Shown here: one piece after another, positions 8,222-13,990 of the stretch
Layout of the letters: each line of letters starts with the position of its first letter
Numbering within the stretch: position 1 is the stretch's first letter
NCBI GenBank assembly: GCA_021823385.1
Contig: JAKAOC010000008.1
Span: 1-13,990, forward strand
Reading direction: 5' to 3'
Length of the DNA: 13,990 nucleotides
Source: Actinomycetes bacterium
GTDB lineage: Bacteria > Actinomycetota > Acidimicrobiia > Acidimicrobiales > Acidimicrobiaceae
Translations under genes and position numbers: made by a program
The notes under the pieces: model-generated
The model's database searches: none
The model's input: only the letters and a program-made list of their open reading frames with translations
Told to the model about the DNA's origin: nothing

Positions 8222-10003
8222 CTAGGCAAGCGAGATCTCCGGCGCGTCGATGCTCACCGTCGCACCCTCGATGGAGACGTCGGCATCTCCGGAAATCGAG
8301 ATCGAGGCACCCTCGATGGAGACGTCGGCATCTCCGGAAATCGAAATACTCGGCGCGGTCAGGGTGAGTTCCTCTTCCGCCTGGATTGTGATGGTCCCGC
8401 CGCTCACCATCACCTGGCCCTCGGCCGCGCGGATGGTGATCACGTCCTCGGTCCCGTTGATGGCGATCTGGAAGGACCCCTCAAGATCCTGCATCCGAAC
8501 CCCCATGGTCTCCGGATTGTCGTCGATCATGAATGAGTACTCGTGGGAGACGATGCGGTGCTGCATAACCTCGCCGAGGTCGGATACCATAAGCTCCGGC
8601 GAGCTGGGCTTGTTCTCCGCGCTCCACAGGCCGCCCAGAACGTAGGGGTGGTTGATATCGCCGTTGGCAAAGGCGCAAAGGACCTCGGTCCCGACCTCGG
8701 GCAAAAAGACGGTCCCGCTCTCGTCTCCCACCGATGGCTGAACCACCGACACCCAATCGCTCTGGTGTTTCGGATCGAGCCAGAGAAAGCTCACCTGCAC
8801 GCGCCCCTGCATTTCAGGATCGGCCAATGAGGTGACAACCCCCGGTGCGACGCCGACCATCTGGCGGTGGAGCTGCGGGACGTCGGACCCCACCAGGTCG
8901 ATCAGCGATGATCCCGCCCTCCCCGAAAGCGAGAAGTCCACCTGATACCCGAACTCGGGAGAGACCGCATGCGTTGCCTCCGTGATCAGGTAGGCGCCGT
9001 CGAAGGGCATTCCGGCCATCGCCACACGGGCTATGTCACCAGCTACGAGGTTGGGATCCCCGAGAGTGGTGCCGTGCATCTGGTAGGCCAGTCCCGCCAG
9101 ATAATCGGCAATCGAATCCGCGTAGAGTTCGGCGGACGATTCCGTCGTGAACGACGGATCGGCAACGACCATCTGCTCCACGCCACCCAGTTGGGCGAGC
9201 TCCGCATTGGGCGCGGACGGCAGGGCTGAATCGGTTTCCAGCACCCCCACGCCCTCTGTGGGCACCTCCTCTTGCACGGACCAGCCGCGAACGTTGATCT
9301 CCTCGGCTTGGGCGGCAGCCGAGACCCTACCGGTGAAGCGGACCAGATTCTTCCCCAAAACCAGCAGGTTGGGAACCATGGGCTCCTCGTAGCTGGCGTA
9401 GGGTTCGGGCCCTTCCTCGGCCGGAGTGGGGGGCGTGAAGAAGAACTTTCCGCCGCTCATGTAGGCGATGTACCCGACCCTTTTGGCCAGATACTGGATA
9501 TAGCTCCAGTCGTCGATGGCCGGCTTTACGATCACCTTGTTGAGGTCACTCGTCGGAGTGATCATCCCCGGCATGATCCCGGCCTCCTCGACGATCATGC
9601 CCACCATCTCCGAACTCGTCATGTCCGCTTGGATGCGAGGCGAGGTGTTCATGGTCAGTTTGTGCGCCGCATCGACGGCGCGCACGACGAGCCGCGAGCC
9701 GGTGCCCACGGCATAGTCCAGCTCGAGCGCACTGAGCTTTCCCTGGAATAGGGGAAGCAGCGGATCGAGGCGCCCGGGCAGGTTCACCTTCAAACTGGCG
9801 CCTATCTCGAAGCCCCCCATGGCGATCTGGCTGGCTCCCTTGTAAGAGAAGACCAGCGCGGCCGATCCCGGAGAGACGATGGAGGTGAACACCTCAGTCG
9901 AAACGAGCGCGGCGGACACCATGGGATCCAGCGGCGCGCCCTCTATCGATATCTCCGGGATGGTCGAGGTGCGTTGGGCGCCCGGGCTAGAGCTCAAGGA
10001 CAT
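8222..10003 (-). CDS. VgrG-like spike protein (Pvc8/Cis8-type)
   Basis: This 593-aa protein forms the central spike under the tube. Residues about 1-380 resemble the gpD/gp27-like hub part of VgrG. An OB-fold follows (about 385-470), visible in GVVTSLADPEMQGRVQVSF and in GTVFLPEVGTEVLCAF followed by NGDINHPYVLGGLW. The C-terminus (about 505-593) is a series of short alternating hydrophobic strands (ISISGDADVSIEGAS-type), expected of a trimeric beta-helix needle onto which the PAAR-like tip fits. No extra toxin domain is fused. The ATG at 10003 directly abuts AGGAG, whereas an in-frame TTG at 9997 has that same AGGAG six bases upstream, so the true start may be two codons later. It follows the LysM gene by three bases, which indicates tight coupling. 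Confidence 0.96.
   Translation of the reverse strand: MSLSSSPGAQRTSTIPEISIEGAPLDPMVSAALVSTEVFTSIVSPGSAALVFSYKGASQIAMGGFEIGASLKVNLPGRLDPLLPLFQGKLSALELDYAVGTGSRLVVRAVDAAHKLTMNTSPRIQADMTSSEMVGMIVEEAGIMPGMITPTSDLNKVIVKPAIDDWSYIQYLAKRVGYIAYMSGGKFFFTPPTPAEEGPEPYASYEEPMVPNLLVLGKNLVRFTGRVSAAAQAEEINVRGWSVQEEVPTEGVGVLETDSALPSAPNAELAQLGGVEQMVVADPSFTTESSAELYADSIADYLAGLAYQMHGTTLGDPNLVAGDIARVAMAGMPFDGAYLITEATHAVSPEFGYQVDFSLSGRAGSSLIDLVGSDVPQLHRQMVGVAPGVVTSLADPEMQGRVQVSFLWLDPKHQSDWVSVVQPSVGDESGTVFLPEVGTEVLCAFANGDINHPYVLGGLWSAENKPSSPELMVSDLGEVMQHRIVSHEYSFMIDDNPETMGVRMQDLEGSFQIAINGTEDVITIRAAEGQVMVSGGTITIQAEEELTLTAPSISISGDADVSIEGASISISGDADVSIEGATVSIDAPEISLA
8262..8351 (-). repeat. 45-bp tandem duplication in the spike needle
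   Basis: Two head-to-tail copies (8262-8306 and 8307-8351) have their first 38 bases identical on the plus strand. Each encodes about 15 residues of the SISISGDADVSIEGA needle pattern, so the copy number sets the needle length. Confidence 0.9.
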
Positions 10004-10008
10004 CTCCT
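10004..10008 (-). promoter_or_regulatory. Ribosome binding site between the LysM and spike genes
   Basis: AGGAG on the minus strand overlaps the TAG stop of the LysM gene (10009-10007). It has zero spacing to the ATG at 10003 but six bases to the TTG at 9997, so it bears on the choice of start for the spike gene. Confidence 0.55.
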
Positions 10009-10756
10009 AGCCAATGAGGCGGGCATCGGCCGCCTCAGGTATGAGAAGCTCGCGCCCCGGGGTCAGGCTCTCAGGATTGTCTATGCGATTCACCTCGGCG
10101 ATGGCTCGCCAAAGATTGGGGTCCTTCCAGTAACGGTATGCAATGCCGGCCAGGGTGTCTCCCGCCTCGACGCGGTGGGCACGCTGAGGGTTCGGCGTAC
10201 CGGAGGTGGGGTTCTGGCGCGCCACCGATTCCGGGACCTCGGTGAGGCTGATGCTGGCCGTGGCCCTGAGTGGTGTGCCGATGGGCGAGAAAAGGCCGAC
10301 TTCCACGCTGACGCTGGAAACGTAGGCCTTGAACAAGACATTGGCCCCCCAGCCGAAGCGCACGTAGGGTGGCCGGGGCTTCCCCTCAGCCACCGATTCC
10401 GGCGTCGGGTCGCAACACTTCATGAGGAAATCGATCTCGGGCTGGATTGAACCGTTGATCGGATTCCACGAGTCGTCCATGAAAATTTCCAGCTTGAGGC
10501 CCCTCGCTCCCGGGCCGAGGAAGCTGGAATCGGGAGCCTCGTCCGCGGACGCCTGCGGCGCCGAAGCCCAGTGCGAGTCCTTCTCGATGGTGTACGAAAG
10601 GGGATTGAATTTGAAGGTGAAGGTGTTGCCGGATACCGCCGTCATTTGCGACGCCGACAGGGCAAGCTGCTTCATGCTCGGGGCCTCGGCCTCGTCAAGC
10701 GAGAGATAGGCCTGTGCCATGCCAAGCTTTCCCTCTATCAGCGACATTACGCCCAT
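10007..10756 (-). CDS. LysM-containing tube/spike adaptor (Pvc7/Cis7-type)
   Basis: This 249-aa protein combines an N-terminal contractile-tail part with a LysM domain. The N-terminal part contains FTFKFNPLSYTIEKDSHW and PPYVRFGWG (about residues 46-155). The LysM domain (194-240) begins HRVEAGDTLAGIAYRYWKDP and ends LTPGRELLIP. In eCIS and related contractile tails this protein sits between the tube-initiator ring and the VgrG spike, as Pvc7 does and as gp53-like or Tap-like proteins do in phages and T6SS. The LysM domain there is a structural docking element rather than proof of peptidoglycan binding. The start at 10756 has a perfect AGGAGG five bases upstream. The gene follows the tube gene by 42 bases and precedes the spike gene by three. 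Confidence 0.95.
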   Translation of the reverse strand: MGVMSLIEGKLGMAQAYLSLDEAEAPSMKQLALSASQMTAVSGNTFTFKFNPLSYTIEKDSHWASAPQASADEAPDSSFLGPGARGLKLEIFMDDSWNPINGSIQPEIDFLMKCCDPTPESVAEGKPRPPYVRFGWGANVLFKAYVSSVSVEVGLFSPIGTPLRATASISLTEVPESVARQNPTSGTPNPQRAHRVEAGDTLAGIAYRYWKDPNLWRAIAEVNRIDNPESLTPGRELLIPEAADARLIG

Positions 10757-10761
10757 TCAGG

Positions 10762-10767
10762 CCTCCT
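10762..10767 (-). promoter_or_regulatory. Consensus ribosome binding site of the LysM adaptor gene
   Basis: AGGAGG on the minus strand lies five bases before the ATG at 10756. It is the best match to the 16S anti-Shine-Dalgarno consensus in the window. Confidence 0.8.
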
Positions 10768-10798
10768 CTCAGAGTGGCGAAATTTCAAAGCGGTCCCA

Positions 10799-11281
10799 TC
10801 AAAGACTCGGGAGCATCGAATTGGATTGGCTGACACCCGCGCCCACCTCCGCACCCATCGGGAGAATGCCACGGTATGCGAATTCAAGGGTCTCCATCGC
10901 CACTTCGGGCGAGGAAATGTCGTAGTTCGGACCGGTCCACGAGACCGGCAGCACTCCCTCCAGTGACCAGGCGACCAACTCGCTCTGGTCCGGATTCAGC
11001 GCCTTCAGGACGCCGACGCGCCCCATGTTGCCCCCTAAGGAGTGCATCCAGGAGATGAACTTCTTCGAGAGCGGCGAAAGTGGCCTGGAAAGCTTGAGGT
11101 TGGAGTATCGGATACGGCCCGGAAACACGTGCATGAACTCGCCTTGGCTCGCCGTCTGCCGTATCTCGTGGTCGTTGGTGATGCTGAATCCCTCCATGCG
11201 CGTGAACTGGCCGAAGTCCATGCCCTCCACCTCGAAGGTGAAATAGATGCTTACGGTAAATTCGCCTACGTTTGCTGCCAT
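10799..11281 (-). CDS. gp19-like inner tube / tube-initiator protein (Pvc5/Cis5-type)
   Basis: This 160-aa protein belongs to the T4 gp19-like phage tail tube family. It has the early VSIYFTFEVEGMDFGQF strands (residues 10-26), a GFSI segment, a central WMHSLGG and the C-terminal strand pattern SWTGPNYDISSPEVAMETLE followed by FAYRGI. Its place between the upstream small proteins and the LysM adaptor matches Pvc5, the tube initiator that seats the polymerised main tube on the spike. The main tube and the sheath are not in the window. The ATG at 11281 has AGGAG five bases upstream, overlapping the previous gene's TAG, so translation is coupled. Whether this is the initiator or the main tube protein cannot be settled from sequence alone; position favours initiator. 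Confidence 0.93.
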   Translation of the reverse strand: MAANVGEFTVSIYFTFEVEGMDFGQFTRMEGFSITNDHEIRQTASQGEFMHVFPGRIRYSNLKLSRPLSPLSKKFISWMHSLGGNMGRVGVLKALNPDQSELVAWSLEGVLPVSWTGPNYDISSPEVAMETLEFAYRGILPMGAEVGAGVSQSNSMLPSL

Positions 11282-11286
11282 CGAAG

Positions 11287-11291
11287 CTCCT
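11287..11291 (-). promoter_or_regulatory. Ribosome binding site of the tube gene, inside the upstream stop
   Basis: AGGAG on the minus strand shares bases with the TAG stop (11292-11290) of the DUF4157 gene and lies five bases before the ATG at 11281. Confidence 0.7.
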
Positions 11292-13764
11292 AGTCCTTGA
11301 AGAACCGGTTGACGCGGCCGTTTCGGTCAGCCTCCCAGCGGAGCTGGTTCTTGAAACGGTGCAGGAATTCGCGGTATAGCCGGTTTACTTCCTGCTCGGG
11401 AATGCGCATCTCGCTTTGGCTCGGGGCGCTGGCAGAGTTGACCGCGTCCTTGGTGGCTGCGGCGTGGCCAGAGGCAAGATGCTGGGTCGACGCTCCGCCG
11501 GCGGGCGCGCCCGCACCTGCCACCATGCCGGCCACCGGTGAGACGATGCGCTGAGGCGCCGGGTGTGCCGCAGGGGCACCGCCGGATATCACCCGGGGCG
11601 CAGCCGGACGAACCGCTCCTGGCTGGTCTGCCGGGCCGGCACCGGCCCTGGTGATGGCCGGCCGGACAGAGGCTGCCAGTCCAGAACCGATCGGGGCGGA
11701 TGCGACCGCCGACGCCGCGACCCTCGCCACGGCAAGTGCCCGAGGCGGCAGTTTGCCGCTCGGTGAGGCAGGTGCCACTGAGCCGGGGGCGCGGATACCC
11801 GGAGGCGACGCCGGGCCCGTTGCCGCGAATGCGGCCGGCGAGCGCTCCACGGTGCGGCGCACCGACTCCGCCTGGGCCTCCATCCTCTTCCCTTCGACGC
11901 TCGCAGGGTCCGGCATGGGTCGGCCGCCTAGAGCTCGTTGCTGATAGACGTGGGTGAGCTCATGGGCAAAGACCCCGATCGCCTGCGGGCCGGACACCGA
12001 ACCGAGTGATGGCGAAATATCGATGTGGCCCCCGGTCGTGGATCCCAGAGCATCCGCGTTTCGCAGCCTTGCGTCGGCCATTGCATCCTGACGCACCTCG
12101 ACCGGACCCACGCCCGGCAGTTCCACCGCCCCCGGCTCCGGCTCCGCGGCAAGAGGGCGCGCGCCGACCAGCGGCCGTGAAGGAAGCCCAAAGGGGTCTA
12201 CGCTTACCCCGCGACCTGCCCTGGATTCGGGTACGACCGTGGGATAGGCGCCCCTCGCCCGAGGCGCCACTCCCGAGACTCGCATCTCCCCCAACGCACT
12301 TTTGGACAACACGACAGAGCCCGCCTGTACGGGCGTTCCGGGCTGACGGGAGTCCCGCGTAGCGCCATAAAACGGCAGCTCCGCGGATTGGCCCTGCCGC
12401 ACCCCGTCCTGGTTCCCGGATGCGGGCGCGGGCTGGCGGGAACCGGAGTGGCGAGGAAATGCATTCAGGGATTGACCATCAGGACCGGCTCCTACTCCGG
12501 TCTCGGGGGCGGGCGGGTTCGCCACCTCCTCCACCGGAGGCGTGGCGACCTGGCGCCCAGCGGTCAGGCGATCATCCCTGTCGCCGAGCAGGCCCCGCTC
12601 AGCGTCGGCCTCTTGGCGGCCCAGGGGCGCGGCCGCGGCACGGGATGCCGCGTGCCCGGGCGGCGGGGAGCCACCCTCGCTCGTGGAGCCGGCGCCGGGT
12701 GACGCTGCGGCCGGTTGGCTGGTCCCGGTGGCCACAGGCAGGTTTGGTGCCGCGCCCGGCGGCTGAGCCACTGCGGCAGGAGCGGGAGCCGCGGCCCCCG
12801 CTGCCCGCTCCACGGGCTTGGATCCGGAGCCGGGTAGCGCTGCGGCCGGTTGGCTGGTCCCGGTGGTCACAGGCAGGTTTGGTGCCGCGACATTCGACGC
12901 TTCGGCGCCATGAGCCATGCCCGGCGGCTGAGGCGCAGCGGCACTAGCGGGAGCCGCGGCCCCCGCTGCCCGCTCCACGGGCTGGAATCCGGACCCAGAC
13001 CTGTTGCCGGCGTCGGCCAGGTAGCGCGAAGCAACGCTTTGCGTCCAACTGGGGATGGAGACCGCGCCACCTTCGTTCTGCCATTGAGAATCGCGCCAGG
13101 AGCCCGAGCGAGCCTCCACGGCGCCGGGGGGCGTCTGGGCAACGCTTGGCCGCGGTGTGGGATCGGTGATGGCTCCGGGGGCTCGGGACATCGACGGGCG
13201 GCGCGCGGGCATGGCACGGAGCGAAGTGCTGGTACGCCTCGCGGGCCGGGGCACCGCGCTCGCCGCAGCCGGCTGCACCGGCTGCCTGGGCTCACGCCTG
13301 GGTATGGCGAAATAGACCCTGCCGTTGTCTGGGCCGGACTCCGCGGTGGCAGCGTCGCCATCCGGCCGCTCAACCCTGCGCGGCACCAGCTCGACCTCGG
13401 GCATCGCCGCCGCTCCCTCGGGCAGCACCGAGGTCCCGCGGTAGGGCTGGCCGGTGAGCGAGACCAGTCCCGCCGGGGCCTGGTCGGAGACGAAGTGTGT
13501 CAAAGGTGAGAGCGAGAAAGTGGGGTCTCGATAGTCGGGGAGCCACTCAGCCGGAGCGGAGTCGAGCATAAGCTGCGGCCCGCGGGCGATGAGGGGCCGC
13601 GTCGGAGCAAGGGTCTCCCAGCCTGCCGGCCCAACCTGGGCCGGCGAGTCTCCGCGATGCGGCGGCTCTGCCGCGCTCGGTTGCAAGAGGGAAGTGGGCG
13701 GGCGGCTACCAACCGCATCCTCGGTCCCACGACGTCTAAAGAAGCGCATTCCCGCCAAACTCAA
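11290..13764 (-). CDS. DUF4157 protein with long disordered N-terminus, eCIS-associated
   Basis: This 824-aa protein is mostly low-complexity Pro/Ala/Gly/Arg sequence (about residues 1-530) without predicted fold. A DUF4157-like region follows (about 545-625), with VRQDAMADARLRNADALGS, a GGHIDIS turn and FAHELTHVYQQ. The HExxH histidines are 601 and 605 and the glutamate is 602, the metzincin-type zinc motif. A second disordered part (about 630-785) leads to a charged C-terminal helix (about 790-824, with REFLHRFKNQLRWEADRNGR). DUF4157 proteins are frequent in eCIS loci; proposed roles are processing enzyme, cargo or structural accessory, and none can be chosen here. The TTG start at 13764 overlaps the preceding stop; an in-frame ATG at 13749 (MRFFRRR) is an equally good candidate. 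Internal repeats show expansion of the disordered part. Confidence 0.9.
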   Translation of the reverse strand: MSLAGMRFFRRRGTEDAVGSRPPTSLLQPSAAEPPHRGDSPAQVGPAGWETLAPTRPLIARGPQLMLDSAPAEWLPDYRDPTFSLSPLTHFVSDQAPAGLVSLTGQPYRGTSVLPEGAAAMPEVELVPRRVERPDGDAATAESGPDNGRVYFAIPRREPRQPVQPAAASAVPRPARRTSTSLRAMPARRPSMSRAPGAITDPTPRPSVAQTPPGAVEARSGSWRDSQWQNEGGAVSIPSWTQSVASRYLADAGNRSGSGFQPVERAAGAAAPASAAAPQPPGMAHGAEASNVAAPNLPVTTGTSQPAAALPGSGSKPVERAAGAAAPAPAAVAQPPGAAPNLPVATGTSQPAAASPGAGSTSEGGSPPPGHAASRAAAAPLGRQEADAERGLLGDRDDRLTAGRQVATPPVEEVANPPAPETGVGAGPDGQSLNAFPRHSGSRQPAPASGNQDGVRQGQSAELPFYGATRDSRQPGTPVQAGSVVLSKSALGEMRVSGVAPRARGAYPTVVPESRAGRGVSVDPFGLPSRPLVGARPLAAEPEPGAVELPGVGPVEVRQDAMADARLRNADALGSTTGGHIDISPSLGSVSGPQAIGVFAHELTHVYQQRALGGRPMPDPASVEGKRMEAQAESVRRTVERSPAAFAATGPASPPGIRAPGSVAPASPSGKLPPRALAVARVAASAVASAPIGSGLAASVRPAITRAGAGPADQPGAVRPAAPRVISGGAPAAHPAPQRIVSPVAGMVAGAGAPAGGASTQHLASGHAAATKDAVNSASAPSQSEMRIPEQEVNRLYREFLHRFKNQLRWEADRNGRVNRFFKD
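12704..12993 (-). repeat. Imperfect 135/165-bp coding duplication in the DUF4157 protein
   Basis: Two units start at 12704 and 12839 (plus-strand coordinates), each with the same TSQPAAA and PVERAAGAAAPA coding blocks. The second unit carries an extra 30 bases (ten residues around MAHGAEASNV). The duplication lies in the disordered part, where length is probably free to vary. Confidence 0.8.
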
Positions 13765-13967
13765 TCACCCGACATCCGCCTATTGATGTTCGCGATGTTC
13801 TCGATGAAGACCCGCCGCTGGGCGTTCTCCAGATCGAGGATTTCGTCCAAGGACCAGTGGAAGTGGTACGCGATGTAGGAGATCTCCTCCCAGAGGCGCT
13901 CTGGAGAGGAGATCAGGATTCCCCCAGGCTCCCACCGGCCATGTCGACCGTAAATTTCTCCTTGCAC
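13761..13967 (-). CDS. DUF6760-type small eCIS protein
   Basis: The core SPERLWEEISYIAYHFHWSL (residues 21-40), followed by DEILDLENAQRR and the end FIENIANINRRM, matches the DUF6760 family. These short helical proteins are encoded beside tube and baseplate genes in actinobacterial eCIS and other phage-tail-like loci; their molecular role is not known to me. A tail-assembly or chaperone role is only a guess. The GTG start at 13967 makes the first 54 or so bases overlap the upstream gene in another frame. The first 17 residues look unlike the family, whose members usually begin just before the SPERL-like motif. A CTG or ATC start near 13913 is therefore possible, with GGGGGA just upstream. The stop TGA overlaps the TTG start of the DUF4157 gene. 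Confidence 0.82.
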   Translation of the reverse strand: MQGEIYGRHGRWEPGGILISSPERLWEEISYIAYHFHWSLDEILDLENAQRRVFIENIANINRRMSGD

Positions 13968-13990
13968 GATGGACAGCTCACCAGGACCCG
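13913..13990 (-). CDS. 3' end of an upstream gene ending in a CxxC motif (partial)
   Basis: The minus strand is open from the right edge to a TGA at 13915-13913, giving 25 residues that include VLVSCPSCKEKFTVDM and end GGSLGES. The CPSC pair followed by a basic residue and a hydrophobic strand looks like half of a zinc ribbon at the C-terminus of a longer protein. In actinobacterial eCIS loci a T4-type baseplate hub assembly chaperone-like gene often precedes the DUF6760 gene, so this may be its tail; that is inference from order. The start lies outside the window. It overlaps the listed DUF6760 frame by 55 bases if the GTG start there is used. Confidence 0.6.
   Translation of the reverse strand, partial: RVLVSCPSCKEKFTVDMAGGSLGES

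Overview
The window is a single-strand block of a contractile injection system (eCIS; phage-tail-like) locus. All supported genes lie on the minus strand, so transcription runs from position 13990 down to 1. The DNA is GC-rich by eye. The module layout, the DUF6760/DUF4157 pair, the zinc-ribbon/membrane/lectin-like protein and the [17 protein letters not shown] repeats all point to an actinobacterium or a related high-GC Terrabacteria lineage. My best guess is a soil or aquatic Acidimicrobiia-like organism, but the taxon is inferred, not shown. No RNA genes, transposases, CRISPR arrays, integrases or attachment sites were seen.

Layout in transcription order: (1) the 3' end of an unknown gene ending in a CxxC motif (13990-13913); (2) a DUF6760-type small protein (13967-13761); (3) a large disordered DUF4157 protein with an HELTH motif (13764-11290); (4) a gp19-like inner tube or tube-initiator protein (11281-10799); (5) a LysM baseplate/spike adaptor (10756-10007); (6) a VgrG-like spike (10003-8222); (7) a gp25-like baseplate wedge protein (8197-7802); (8) a gpJ/gp6-like baseplate protein (7758-5815); (9) a gpI-like baseplate protein (about 5788-5243); (10) a zinc-ribbon, single-TM, discoidin-like protein (5246-3792); (11) a DUF4280 PAAR-like spike tip (3765-3379); (12) an 814-aa exported protein with four 42-aa C-terminal repeats (3359-915); (13) the N-terminal 304 codons of a second exported protein that runs off the left edge (912-1).

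Genes 4 to 9 and 11 together form the tube base, spike and baseplate of the particle, matching Pvc5, 7, 8, 9, 11, 12 and 10 of the Photorhabdus virulence cassette. Sheath, main tube, tape measure, ATPase, cap and tail fibre are not in the window and are presumably upstream or elsewhere. Gene 10 has a predicted cytoplasmic N-terminus and external C-terminus. It could be a membrane anchor for an intracellular CIS, as described for the CisA membrane protein of Streptomyces. Spacing between genes is 43 bases or less, with several stop/start overlaps, which indicates one operon with translational coupling. No promoter or strong terminator is visible.

The most interesting parts are the non-structural ones: the DUF4157 protein, the membrane tether candidate, and the two Sec-type exported Ala/Ser/Thr-rich proteins immediately downstream. 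The exported proteins are not standard eCIS components and could be surface factors or effectors linked to the system.
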